DNA from: Flavobacterium luteum
GTDB lineage: Bacteria > Bacteroidota > Bacteroidia > Flavobacteriales > Flavobacteriaceae
Direction of reading: 5' to 3'
Assembly (NCBI RefSeq): GCF_008806775.1
Contig: NZ_WAEM01000003.1
Span: forward strand, 62,001-126,000
DNA: 64,000 nucleotides
Shown here: positions 27,988-37,452 of the stretch, one piece after another
Layout: every line of letters begins with the position of its first letter
How positions within the stretch are numbered: position 1 is the first letter of the stretch
Position numbers and translations under genes: made by a program
Notes under the pieces: generated by a model
The model's database searches: none
Seen by the model: the letters and a program-made list of their open reading frames with translations, nothing else
What the model was told of the DNA's origin: nothing

Positions 27988-29885
27988 TTTGCTTTATTTA
28001 AATCAATAGAAATAGTGTAAGAAGTACCAGCAGAAGAACTTTCGACATCTAATTGTGCGTTGAGAAAATCAATTCTGGTTTTAATATTTTTACAACCAAT
28101 TCCAGTTGAAACAGCATTTTTGTCAAAGCCGATTCCATTATCTTCAACGGTTATAAATAGCTCGTCTTCTCTGTAATTGAATTGAATCAGTGCTTCAGTT
28201 GCTTTTGAATGTTTTAAAATGTTGGTAACCAATTCTTGAATGATTCTGTAAATAACCGTTTCCGTTTTCTTTGAAAGCGCAAAATAATTACCAAAAAATT
28301 GAAAATCAATTTTGAATGTATCCGAAGTGTTTATTTTGATACAATATTCTCGAATTGTTTCGATTAATCCATATTCTAAGATAGAAGAAGGCATTAAATT
28401 ATGCGAAATGCTTCGTACTTGGGCACATGATTCGTCAATCATATTTATGACTTTGGTTAGATTTTCGGCATCTATTTTGCTTAATCCAGCATCTTCTAAA
28501 GTTGACAATCTGTATTTTATTGCCGATAAATCTCCATTTAAACCATCGTGAAGTTCTTGAGCAATTCGACGTCGTTCCTTTTCTTCACCGTCAATCAAGG
28601 CTTCTAATTTGGCTATTTCTTGTTGTTGTTGCAATGCAATTATTTCTTTATTCTTGATTTTTTGTCTTTGTCTAAAGAAATACCAAACTCCAAACGAAAA
28701 CAGAATTAAAAAAACACTGGCAATAAAATACATCTGTTTTTCTTTTTGACTTTTGATTAAATCGAGTTCTTGTTTTTTGAGTACGATTTGTTGTTCAGCA
28801 ATGGATTTGTCTTTTTTTTCGGTTTCGAATCGGGTTTGAAGTAAAGACATTTGTTTCGTTTGATTTTCATTCAAAAGGATATCTTTTAAATTAGAACTTA
28901 AAAGCAAATATTTATAGGCTTTTTCAGATTGACCCATTTCGTTGTAAATAGTTGAAATTCTTTTTTGAGAACGAAATAAAAACTCTTTTGCGTTGATTTC
29001 TTTGGCTAATTCTAAAGTAAAAAAGCTGTAATAAAGAGATTTATTAAAGTTTTTAATTTCTAAATATAATTCGCTTAAAGTGTTATGCAAATCTGCTTTC
29101 TGGAAAGCATCTTTTTGGCTTTCTGACAATGCTAGGGCAGCTTCATAGTAAGAAATTGCTTTTAAATAATTTTTAGTTTTTTTGTAATATTCGCCAAAAT
29201 TTCTTTTCGTAAAAAATAATAAGCGTTCACTTTTATCCATTTTGCTCAAGTTTTCGGTTTTCTTAAAATAAACAAAAGCTTCTTTAGTTTTATTTTGGTT
29301 CAAAAGTGTTAGGCCAACATCTCCATAGAGTAAGCCAAGTTGTTCTTTTTTTGTTTTATCTGAATAATGAATTGCTTTTTTTAGGTATAACAATTCTAAC
29401 TTTCCATTATTGATATTGTCATAAAGGGCTGAAAGATTCTGATAACTTTGACTAATTATTGCGCTGTCCTTGGTTTTTTCAAATAGTTTAATAGAGCCTA
29501 AATAATACTTTGCTGCTTTAGAATAATCTCCCTTAAATTGATAAGCATTAGCGATATTGGCATACCCTTTTGCAATTCCAATCGAAATTTTTTCTTTACT
29601 ACAATAGCGGATTGTTTGGTTATAATAATGAATTGCTGAATCGTATTTTCCATTATCACTATAAACAATTCCACTATAAAGCAAGGATTTATAAGCGCCT
29701 TCTTTATAATTAGTTTTCAAGCTTAATTGATACGTTTTTTGATATAATTGTAATGATTTTTCGGGTTGATTTTGCTCTAAAGAATAAGATTGATCCATTA
29801 ATTTTTGAATAGCGATGGTAGCCTTTTGAGCTATCGCTTCGAAAGAAAGCAGAAAAATAATTATATAAAAATAAGGTTTATACAT
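27984..29885 (-). CDS. TPR sensor histidine kinase (HisKA_3 type)
   Basis: A 633-residue sensor. A signal peptide covers residues 1-20 (ends AIAQ). Tetratricopeptide repeats span about 25-350. A coiled stretch is followed by one membrane span at about residues 385-405. The dimerisation and phospho-acceptor helix is RRRIAQELHDGLNGDL, and the HATPase domain contains VEDNGIGFDK and GIGCKNIKTRI. The periplasmic TPR input with a NarL-family kinase core is a common Bacteroidota layout. The signal sensed is unknown. It pairs with the regulator at 27358. Confidence 0.92.
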   Translation of the reverse strand: MYKPYFYIIIFLLSFEAIAQKATIAIQKLMDQSYSLEQNQPEKSLQLYQKTYQLSLKTNYKEGAYKSLLYSGIVYSDNGKYDSAIHYYNQTIRYCSKEKISIGIAKGYANIANAYQFKGDYSKAAKYYLGSIKLFEKTKDSAIISQSYQNLSALYDNINNGKLELLYLKKAIHYSDKTKKEQLGLLYGDVGLTLLNQNKTKEAFVYFKKTENLSKMDKSERLLFFTKRNFGEYYKKTKNYLKAISYYEAALALSESQKDAFQKADLHNTLSELYLEIKNFNKSLYYSFFTLELAKEINAKEFLFRSQKRISTIYNEMGQSEKAYKYLLLSSNLKDILLNENQTKQMSLLQTRFETEKKDKSIAEQQIVLKKQELDLIKSQKEKQMYFIASVFLILFSFGVWYFFRQRQKIKNKEIIALQQQQEIAKLEALIDGEEKERRRIAQELHDGLNGDLSAIKYRLSTLEDAGLSKIDAENLTKVINMIDESCAQVRSISHNLMPSSILEYGLIETIREYCIKINTSDTFKIDFQFFGNYFALSKKTETVIYRIIQELVTNILKHSKATEALIQFNYREDELFITVEDNGIGFDKNAVSTGIGCKNIKTRIDFLNAQLDVESSSAGTSYTISIDLNKAK

Positions 29886-29984
29886 TGCAACTATTTTGTT
29901 GTGAGTAAAATAACGAAATTAATAGATTGCTTCTACTCTTTAGGTATAAAAAAGAGTAGATAACAATCATTCAAAAACCATAAT

Positions 29985-31793
29985 TTATTGTTTTATTATC
30001 TTTTTCTGAAAAATGGCTTCTCCAGCAAATATTTTAAAAATATAAATTCCATTAGAAAATTCGCTAATATCGATTTGAGAAGTGTTTTTAGTTTTTATTG
30101 AAACTGTTTTTCCTAAAATATCTACTATTTCAATTTTATCAATAATAGTATTTTTATCTGATGAAATTGTTACAATTCCTTTTGTTGGGTTGGGGAATAC
30201 TTTAATGGCATTGTTTAAACTTTCGAAATCAGCAGTTCCCAAATTAGAAATTGTGGTTATGGGCGAAGTTGAAACACAAGCTGTATAATCAGGCAAAACA
30301 TACGTCACGGTATAATTTCCATTTTGAGGAATAGTTAAAGTTTGAGAATTGGCATCAGAAATTGCATTTCCATTCAAAAACCATTGTTTGGTTCCAGAAA
30401 AATCTGGTATTGCTGTTAATGTATTTCCGCTAACGGTTATAGATGGTTTTGGAGCTCTTGTATCTGGCTGTTCAGTAAATCTTCCTAAATATAATCCCGC
30501 TCGGGCGTCAGGAATAATGCAGGCAAATGTTGCAGGAGTAGCACTAGACGTTCTTCCACCCACATAAAATACCCCTTGATTGTTTGTTGTTAATGATTTT
30601 GCAAAAGATCCAGGTCCACTCCCAAAAGCAAACGAATTTTGAAAAACACCATTGTAATCTATTTTAGTGATAAAAGAATTTCCGTTTATAGGGTTTACAG
30701 TTGTACTGCCAAAAGACAAAGCTGAAAACCCAAAAATTTGACCAGCACATAAAATGCCACTACCATCAGGATTGTTCAACATAGTCCAAGGATGCGCGCT
30801 ACCCGTTGTCGATTTTAACCAAATTTTATTTCCGTTAGCGTCCATTTTTAAGATACCGCCTGTTCCTAGGCCACTGGTGCTATCAGAATTTGTAACCATA
30901 TCCAAACCAACTGTTAATGGATTTATTACCTGAACTCCAATATAAATCCCGTTGTCATTGCCTACTGCCGTTGGAATATGTGTTTGGTCTGGTGAGCGTA
31001 ACCCATCAGTGTAATTTGCCCACACAAAATTCAAATTTTCAGTTGCTCTAATTGTTAAAACCGCACTTACAAGAAAGGGGTTGCCAATTTGCGTTAATGT
31101 TGTCGTGCCATAAGTAAGGGTTCCTCTTGACTCCGCTGAAAAAACCAAATCGCCATTAGATAAAACTCCTGAACCTTTAAAGAAAATTGAGTTCGCAGAT
31201 GTCGCAGAAGCAAATGAAGTTGCTGTCAAATTCGCTACAACTTGACCATCAGTATTCATTTTGCCTACAGACAAATTACCCGATTGAAAATAAACATGAT
31301 TGTTGGCAAATTGCAATAGCGGCGATTGCGAAAGTGGACCATTGTTAAAATTTTTCCACATCAATGCGCCAGTCGGATCAAACTTGATAATATAATTGCG
31401 GTCTTGAACTCCCACAAATGTTTCCGTTCCAATTATTAAAGAATTGGTTCCCAGTAACGAACCTAAGACATACAAATTATCATTTTCTCCTATTTGGATA
31501 TTCAAAGGAGCAAAACTAAATCCTATAACTTTGGTGTATTGCCGCACTCCAGCAGCATTGAATTTATATAAGAAAGTTGAACTTCCAATTGCGTCTGCAG
31601 TTATACCTTGACAGATTTGTTGCTCATTAGCACTATTCAAAGTGTATATATTTCCTTGTGAATCTCGTGCAATGGCAATTGCTCCTTGAATACTGTTGGC
31701 AACGGCGGAATATCCTGCAGTAGAAACCCAATCAAACCGTTGTGCTTGTGTAAAAGCACTCATAAATAAAAGTAGTAGTGTAAATTTCTTCAT
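29985..31793 (-). CDS. T9SS-sorted secreted protein with beta-propeller-like repeats
   Basis: A 602-residue protein with a signal peptide (residues 1-17, ends FTQAQ). Long repetitive beta-rich sequence contains repeated motifs such as LYKFNAAG, IIKFDPTGALMWK and ILKMDANGNKIWLK, as in SBBP/delta-60-type repeat proteins. An Ig-like segment follows near residues 450-520. The C-terminal type A sorting domain has KVFPNPTKGIVTI, DILGKTV and NGIYIFKI, which directs export through the type IX system. Probably a cell-surface or released protein; no enzymatic motif seen. Confidence 0.9.
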   Translation of the reverse strand: MKKFTLLLLFMSAFTQAQRFDWVSTAGYSAVANSIQGAIAIARDSQGNIYTLNSANEQQICQGITADAIGSSTFLYKFNAAGVRQYTKVIGFSFAPLNIQIGENDNLYVLGSLLGTNSLIIGTETFVGVQDRNYIIKFDPTGALMWKNFNNGPLSQSPLLQFANNHVYFQSGNLSVGKMNTDGQVVANLTATSFASATSANSIFFKGSGVLSNGDLVFSAESRGTLTYGTTTLTQIGNPFLVSAVLTIRATENLNFVWANYTDGLRSPDQTHIPTAVGNDNGIYIGVQVINPLTVGLDMVTNSDSTSGLGTGGILKMDANGNKIWLKSTTGSAHPWTMLNNPDGSGILCAGQIFGFSALSFGSTTVNPINGNSFITKIDYNGVFQNSFAFGSGPGSFAKSLTTNNQGVFYVGGRTSSATPATFACIIPDARAGLYLGRFTEQPDTRAPKPSITVSGNTLTAIPDFSGTKQWFLNGNAISDANSQTLTIPQNGNYTVTYVLPDYTACVSTSPITTISNLGTADFESLNNAIKVFPNPTKGIVTISSDKNTIIDKIEIVDILGKTVSIKTKNTSQIDISEFSNGIYIFKIFAGEAIFQKKIIKQ

Positions 31794-31919
31794 AATAAAT
31801 GGAGTTTTTCAGTTTTTAAATGATTATTATCGCAAGTTACTCACACATAATTATTTAATTATCAGGGTATTTATTGATTTTTGAAACTAAGGGTTTTCCC
31901 CGATAAATATGATACGCTG

Positions 31920-31949
31920 TTGTGGCTAATTCTATTTTGTGTAAATTTG
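31920..31949 (+). promoter_or_regulatory. Promoter of the amidohydrolase gene
   Basis: TTG at 31920-31922, 19 bases, TAAATTTG at 31942-31949. It supports the ATG at 31967 over the in-frame ATG at 31922, which lies upstream of the predicted transcription start. Confidence 0.65.
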
Positions 31950-31966
31950 ATATTATTTCACAAAAA

Positions 31967-32734
31967 ATGAAAGTAGCATTAATCCAATCTCCATTAGTTT
32001 GGGAAAACCCAACTGCCAATCGAAACTATTTTGAAAAAAAAATCAATGCTATTACTGAACAAGTAGATTTGATTGTTCTTCCTGAAATGTTTACAACGGG
32101 TTTTACTATGAATCCTTATAAAGTTGCTGAAAAAATGCATGGAGAGACGGTAATTTGGCTTCAGAATTTGGCAAAAACTAAGGTAGCTGCAATTACAGGA
32201 AGTGTAATTATAACCGAAAACAATAATTTCTATAATCGGTTGCTTTTTGTTTTTCCATCTGGAGAAATTCAATTTTATGATAAACGGCATTTGTTTACTT
32301 TAGCCGGAGAAGAAAAAGTATATTCTCCAGGCAAAAAAAAATTAATTATCGATTATTTAGGTTGGAAAATTTGTCCTTTAATCTGTTATGATTTGCGATT
32401 TCCTGTTTTTTCAAGAAACGTAGAAAATTATGATTTATTAGTTTATGTTGCCAATTGGCCAAAAACAAGAATTAACGCTTGGGATGCATTATTAAAAGCA
32501 CGTGCAATAGAAAATATGTCTTATACAATAGGTATGAATAGAATTGGCAGTGATACTAATAATTTGGAATACAACGGACATTCGCAAATAATTGATTTTT
32601 CAGGAAATCATCTTATTGATATTCAGGAAAATGAGGATGCATATATTACAACATTACACAAAAAAAATTTACTTGTATTTAGAAATAAATTTGGATTTTT
32701 ACACGATAAGGATTTTTTTACTGTTTCAGATTAA
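31967..32734 (+). CDS. Nitrilase-superfamily amidohydrolase (omega-amidase like)
   Basis: A 255-residue C-N hydrolase with the Glu-Lys-Cys triad: E40 (LIVLPEMFTTGF), K106 (FYDKRHLFTLAGE) and C140 (ICPLICYDLRFPVFSR). Sequence and length fit the YafV/omega-amidase branch, which removes the amide from alpha-ketoglutaramate and similar compounds. The start was chosen from the promoter position and because family members begin at MKVALIQ. Its 3' end overlaps the convergent lipoprotein gene by 17 bases. Confidence 0.9.
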   Translation: MKVALIQSPLVWENPTANRNYFEKKINAITEQVDLIVLPEMFTTGFTMNPYKVAEKMHGETVIWLQNLAKTKVAAITGSVIITENNNFYNRLLFVFPSGEIQFYDKRHLFTLAGEEKVYSPGKKKLIIDYLGWKICPLICYDLRFPVFSRNVENYDLLVYVANWPKTRINAWDALLKARAIENMSYTIGMNRIGSDTNNLEYNGHSQIIDFSGNHLIDIQENEDAYITTLHKKNLLVFRNKFGFLHDKDFFTVSD

Positions 32735-34316
32735 AGGTTTGTTCTACATCCCAATTGGCTCTAACATCTATTTCTTTTGGAAAATAAATAACTTCCTCTG
32801 ATTGTTTTTTTTCTAAAAAATTACCTGCATCCCTTACTTTATTTTTATTTTCATCGTAAATAACACGAAGAGTAAATAAGTTAGGGTCAATTAAGTTAAA
32901 TTCAATGTTTGTGCTGGATTCTGAATATTCTGATGCTATAATTTCGCCTTTTGCATTCGTAAGTTCAATTATGATAGGAAATTGCTTTACGTTTTCTAAT
33001 TTTAATCGAAGGTTTCCATAATCGGAAACGTTTTTAGTTTCAAAATTTACTGTTAATGTATCATTTTCTTGGTCTAACATATCGATTAATGCACCAGGAA
33101 GAAGCATTATTTTATACTTTTCTAATGGTTCTTTCTTAAAATCGAATTCTAATTCTTGATTCCATTCATCATACTTAGTTTTAAAAGCAATTGCTGTTGA
33201 GTCTTTATTTAGCAATTTCATTTTAGTAATGTCAAATTTTACTAAAGGAATCGAGCTTTTAATTTTAAAATTTTCTTTTAAAGAAAGGGTATTATTTTGT
33301 CTTGGGCTTATAACTAAGGTGTCATTTTTTTGATTTTTGATTTTAAACACAAAATCCTTTAAGTATTTATCTTTATTTATAGTGATGTTTAAAGAATCTG
33401 CTTTAATGTTTTTACACCAAATTTGTATGGAATCTTTTTCTTGAAATTTTGTGATAATGGTTGGGATAATTTCCTCTTTATTTTTCAACACTACTTTTAT
33501 ATCTTTTGCATTCCCTTCATAGCCCATAAGAATTCTATTCCCTGAAGCCTGAGTAGGTTTATAAGCTTTAAATGCTGGTTGTTCTTTAAACAAAGCCAAT
33601 TCAAATAAAGTATCATTAGGTAGTGTAATTATTTCTTTTCTAAAAGCAATCTTTTCAGTTTTTGAATTGTATTTATTGTTGTTGTTTTCGTCTTTCAAAG
33701 CAACCAAAAGGTATTTTCCAGCTTTTAAATTCTCAAGTTTAAAAGTTGAAGCACTATCAAGCGTATTGGTTATATATCTTGGGTTTTCTTTATAAACAGT
33801 AGAATCGGTGTATTTAGAATTCATTTCGTAAAGCATTACCGAAACAAACGAATCTGTTTTCTTTTCGTAAGAATCCTTTATTGAGCCGCTGAGTGACAAT
33901 GAATCAATATAAGTGCCTGTCGAGAAAACGTATTTAAATTGTTGATACGGATTGCCTTCGTTGTAATCCTCAATGCTTTTACCAAAATTAAGACTGTAGG
34001 TAGTATTAGCTTGCAACGAATCATTAAATGTAACCGTAATCGACTTACTGGCTGATTGCGGAGAAATTTGCGGAGCTTTTTCAACAGGTGGTGAAATGAT
34101 TAATTGTTTATTGACATCTTTAACCACCACATATTCATCAAAACTAAGTCTAATAGTCTTTCCTTTAAATGCGGTAGAGTAATTTTTCGGGAAACTCATT
34201 TTCAATATAGGCGCAATTGTGTCTTTTAAACCACCGTCTATCGAGCCTCTTTTTGCACAACTAATTATGAAAACGAGCAATAGAATTAGAATATATTTAA
34301 ATTTGTTTTTCAACAT
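32718..34316 (-). CDS. Ig-like domain lipoprotein
   Basis: A 532-residue lipoprotein. The signal peptide has the lipobox FIISC with the acylated Cys at residue 20. An N-terminal SbsA-type Ig-like domain (TIAPILKMSFPKNYSTAFKG, then IRLSFDEYV) is followed by beta-rich repeats and a putative prealbumin-like region with GKYLLVALKDENNNNKY, which also recurs near the C-terminus as LRVIYDENKNKVRDAGNF. Such proteins are common in Bacteroidota envelopes and have no assigned function. Confidence 0.85.
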   Translation of the reverse strand: MLKNKFKYILILLLVFIISCAKRGSIDGGLKDTIAPILKMSFPKNYSTAFKGKTIRLSFDEYVVVKDVNKQLIISPPVEKAPQISPQSASKSITVTFNDSLQANTTYSLNFGKSIEDYNEGNPYQQFKYVFSTGTYIDSLSLSGSIKDSYEKKTDSFVSVMLYEMNSKYTDSTVYKENPRYITNTLDSASTFKLENLKAGKYLLVALKDENNNNKYNSKTEKIAFRKEIITLPNDTLFELALFKEQPAFKAYKPTQASGNRILMGYEGNAKDIKVVLKNKEEIIPTIITKFQEKDSIQIWCKNIKADSLNITINKDKYLKDFVFKIKNQKNDTLVISPRQNNTLSLKENFKIKSSIPLVKFDITKMKLLNKDSTAIAFKTKYDEWNQELEFDFKKEPLEKYKIMLLPGALIDMLDQENDTLTVNFETKNVSDYGNLRLKLENVKQFPIIIELTNAKGEIIASEYSESSTNIEFNLIDPNLFTLRVIYDENKNKVRDAGNFLEKKQSEEVIYFPKEIDVRANWDVEQTFNLKQ

Positions 34317-34504
34317 AATGAATCAAATATTTTAGGTCACAAAATAACAATTATATTTTATGGAAATGAAATGTTTTGGTAATCAATTTAAAGGTTTTAT
34401 TTTAAAATAATTTTTTTAAGTTAAATAAATTATACTTTATTTTTTTATGCTAAAAGTTTAAAAATCAGCATTTTAATATATAATTAGTAGTTATTTACAC
34501 TAAT

Positions 34505-35194
34505 TTAAGAATGTGACATAGCCATACATACAATACTAATTTTCGAACCAGGAATTTTTAACAAAGCTCTACTACAAGCTTCAAGAGTCGATCCAGTAGT
34601 AATAACATCATCAATTAATAGAAAGTGTTTGTTATGTTCTTTCTCGGTAAAATCTGCTTCAAATATACTATCAATTATTTCAGTACGGTTCAATAAATTC
34701 TTTTTTACTTGCGTTTTTGAATACACAGTTCTTTTTAAGATAGTTGGATTATAATCGATTTTTAAATTTTCTGATAAAGCTTGCCCAAAGCGAGTTACTT
34801 GATTGTAACCTCTCTCTCTAAACCTTTTTTTGTGAAGTGGCACAGGAATAATTGTGTCGAATGTACTAGTAATGGGTATTTTTTTTAAATCTTCCGCATG
34901 CCATTGTCCTAAAACAGTTCCAATTTCTTCATGACCACGATATTTAAGACTGTGAATCATTTCCTGAACGATTCCTTTTTTATGATAATAAACCAATGTT
35001 GAAGCAAATTCAATAGCAACTTTACCGTAAAATTTCTTAAAAGCTTCGTTTTCGGGATTCAAATAATGATTTGTCAGCGGAATTTCATGCCGGCAAACCG
35101 TACAAATGACATTTTCATTGGATAATAAAAAGGCATTGCAACCTGCGCAAACCTTTGGAAAAAGCACATTTATCAAGTTTTTTAATAGTTGCAT
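34505..35194 (-). CDS. ComF family protein
   Basis: A 229-residue phosphoribosyltransferase-fold protein. An N-terminal zinc-binding pair of CxxC motifs is present (VCAGCNAFL and VICTVCRHE, residues about 16-37). The PRPP-type loop HFLLIDDVITTGSTLEACS lies near residues 190-210. ComF proteins are linked to DNA uptake in competent species; in other bacteria the role is unclear. Divergent from glyS. Confidence 0.9.
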   Translation of the reverse strand: MQLLKNLINVLFPKVCAGCNAFLLSNENVICTVCRHEIPLTNHYLNPENEAFKKFYGKVAIEFASTLVYYHKKGIVQEMIHSLKYRGHEEIGTVLGQWHAEDLKKIPITSTFDTIIPVPLHKKRFRERGYNQVTRFGQALSENLKIDYNPTILKRTVYSKTQVKKNLLNRTEIIDSIFEADFTEKEHNKHFLLIDDVITTGSTLEACSRALLKIPGSKISIVCMAMSHS

Positions 35195-35258
35195 TACTTT
35201 TTTATGGATAAAAATAAGAAAATCAGTCTTTACAATGTTAATTTAATCACACTTTTTA

Positions 35259-35266
35259 TATTTTTG
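35259..35266 (+). promoter_or_regulatory. -7 box of glyS
   Basis: TATTTTTG ends 8 bases before the glyS ATG, so the transcript would have almost no leader. A clear -33 TTG is not visible. Confidence 0.5.
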
Positions 35267-35273
35267 CACCACT

Positions 35274-36821
35274 ATGGCAAAACAAGAAGATTTATTTAAG
35301 AATGTAGTTTCGCATGCAAAGGAGTACGGATATATATTTCCGTCAAGCGAAATTTACGATGGTTTGAGTGCTGTTTATGATTATGCACAAAACGGAGTAG
35401 AGTTAAAGAAAAATATAAGAGAATATTGGTGGAAAGCCATGGTTCAGATGCATGAAAATATTGTTGGCTTAGATGCTGCAATTTTGATGCATCCGACTAC
35501 TTGGAAGGCTTCGGGTCACGTTGACGCTTTTAACGATCCATTAATCGATAACAAAGATTCTAAAAAAAGATACAGAGCCGACGTCTTGATTGAAGATTAT
35601 GCAGAGAAATTGAATCAAAAAGCCGAAAAGGAAATCGAAAAAGCGAGTGTTCGTTTTGGGGATGCTTTCAATAGAGAAGAATTCGTCTCTACAAATGTTC
35701 GCGTAGTTGAATACTTATCTAAAAAGAATGAAATTCTAGCTCGTATGGCTAAATCACTTGGTGATGAAAACCTTGGTGATGTAAAAGCCTTAATTGAAGA
35801 ATTAGAAATTACGGATCCTGAAACAGGTTCTAAAAATTGGACTGAAGTGCGTCAATTTAATTTGATGTTCGGAACAAAATTAGGAGCCTCTGCCGATTCA
35901 GCAATGGATTTGTATTTACGACCTGAAACAGCTCAAGGAATTTTTGTAAATTTCTTAAACGTTCAAAAATCGGGACGTATGAAAATTCCTTTCGGAATCG
36001 CTCAAACTGGTAAAGCCTTTAGAAATGAGATTGTTGCAAGACAATTTATTTTCCGTATGCGTGAGTTTGAACAAATGGAAATGCAATTTTTTGTAAAGCC
36101 TGGAGAAGAAATGAAATGGTACGAATACTGGAAAAGCACCCGTTTAAACTGGCATTTATCGTTAGGATTGGGAAAAGAAAATTACCGTTTTCACGATCAC
36201 GAAAAATTAGCACATTATGCTAATGCTGCTGCCGATATCGAGTTTAATTTTCCTTTTGGTTTCAAAGAATTAGAAGGAATTCACTCTAGAACGGACTTTG
36301 ATTTAAAAGCACATGAACAATTTTCAGGTAAAAAAATGCAATATTTTGATACAGAGACGAATGCAAACTATACGCCTTATGTAGTTGAAACTTCTGTAGG
36401 ATTGGATAGAATGTTTTTAGCTGTTTTTTCTAATTCATTAAAAGAAGAAACGTTGGAAGATGGATCATCCAGAACGGTTTTAAAATTGCCTAGTGTTTTA
36501 GCACCAACAAAAGCTGCTGTTTTACCTTTGGTTAAAAAAGATGGTTTGCCAGAAGTTGCCAAAACCATTATTGAAGATCTTAAATGGGATTTTAACGTAA
36601 CTTATGACGAAAAAGATGCAGTAGGTAGACGTTACAGAAGACAAGACGCATTGGGTACACCGTTTTGTATTACAGTCGATCATCAAACTTTAGAAGACAG
36701 TACAGTAACAATTCGCCATAGAGACACAATGAAACAAGATCGAGTTGCAACAGCTGATTTGAAATCGATTATAGAAAATGAAGTTTCTATGAAAAATTGG
36801 TTGATGAAGGCTAAAGTTTAA
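35274..36821 (+). CDS. glyS: Glycyl-tRNA synthetase (single-chain type)
   Basis: Charges tRNA-Gly. The 515-residue class II synthetase of the alpha-2 type shows SGHVDAFNDP near the N-terminus, motif 2 (FRNEIVARQFIFRMREFEQM), motif 3 (VGLDRMFLAVF) and the C-terminal anticodon-binding domain (KAAVLPLVKKDG to RHRDTMKQDR). There is no insert or truncation. The leader appears to be only about one or two bases long. Confidence 0.96.
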   Translation: MAKQEDLFKNVVSHAKEYGYIFPSSEIYDGLSAVYDYAQNGVELKKNIREYWWKAMVQMHENIVGLDAAILMHPTTWKASGHVDAFNDPLIDNKDSKKRYRADVLIEDYAEKLNQKAEKEIEKASVRFGDAFNREEFVSTNVRVVEYLSKKNEILARMAKSLGDENLGDVKALIEELEITDPETGSKNWTEVRQFNLMFGTKLGASADSAMDLYLRPETAQGIFVNFLNVQKSGRMKIPFGIAQTGKAFRNEIVARQFIFRMREFEQMEMQFFVKPGEEMKWYEYWKSTRLNWHLSLGLGKENYRFHDHEKLAHYANAAADIEFNFPFGFKELEGIHSRTDFDLKAHEQFSGKKMQYFDTETNANYTPYVVETSVGLDRMFLAVFSNSLKEETLEDGSSRTVLKLPSVLAPTKAAVLPLVKKDGLPEVAKTIIEDLKWDFNVTYDEKDAVGRRYRRQDALGTPFCITVDHQTLEDSTVTIRHRDTMKQDRVATADLKSIIENEVSMKNWLMKAKV

Positions 36822-36838
36822 ATCTGAAACGATATGTT

Positions 36839-36876
36839 AAATAAATGCTTCCTCAACAATTGGGAGCATTTATTTA
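36839..36876. terminator. Bidirectional terminator between glyS and the convergent gene
   Basis: AAATAAATGCTTCC pairs, with interruption, to GGGAGCATTTATTT; A- and T-rich flanks serve both strands. Confidence 0.7.
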
Positions 36877-37413
36877 AAATCGGTATCCAATATTTAAATC
36901 GCCTCTAAAAACTGCATCTGGAGCATTATTAGAACTCCCAAGTGTTCGTCCTAAACCTACAAGTATTTCAAAGACAAAACCCGAATTATTTACCCATTTC
37001 TTCCCTAAAGACAAACCTAAAGCAGCGGCACTAAATTTTTTCTTATTTTCTTCTTCATAAATATAAATTGCACCATATTTTCCCGAAAAATATTTTGCAA
37101 AACCTTCTACAAAAAATCCATATGCACCATATTCTTTCGATTCTTGAAAATAGAAACGAGCAAACGGGGTTAATGAAAAATCTTCTGAATAATCATTGCC
37201 AGTATTTAGATTTAATAATGCAGAGCCTCCAAACGTAAAATCCTTTGAATAAATATATTCATAAGTACCTTCAAATATTGGCCCGGCTAACAGTTTAATG
37301 CCTCCAATTTTTACTTCGTTTTTTCTATTTAAAAGCGATTTCTTGTTTGCAGTATCTTGTCCATAACAGAAACAGTTTAGAATCAAAATATAAAATAGGA
37401 ATGTTTTCTTCAT
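36874..37413 (-). CDS. Small outer-membrane beta-barrel-like protein
   Basis: A 179-residue protein with a signal peptide (residues 1-18, ends CFCYGQ). An alternating aromatic/glycine pattern ends in NIGYRF, whose terminal aromatic is usual for barrel insertion. Segments such as FSLTPFARFYF and AAALGLSLGKKWV resemble DUF3575-type proteins. Function unknown. Confidence 0.7.
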   Translation of the reverse strand: MKKTFLFYILILNCFCYGQDTANKKSLLNRKNEVKIGGIKLLAGPIFEGTYEYIYSKDFTFGGSALLNLNTGNDYSEDFSLTPFARFYFQESKEYGAYGFFVEGFAKYFSGKYGAIYIYEEENKKKFSAAALGLSLGKKWVNNSGFVFEILVGLGRTLGSSNNAPDAVFRGDLNIGYRF

Positions 37414-37452
37414 TTTTATTTCAAATTTAAGAATAAAAGATTAATTGGCTCT

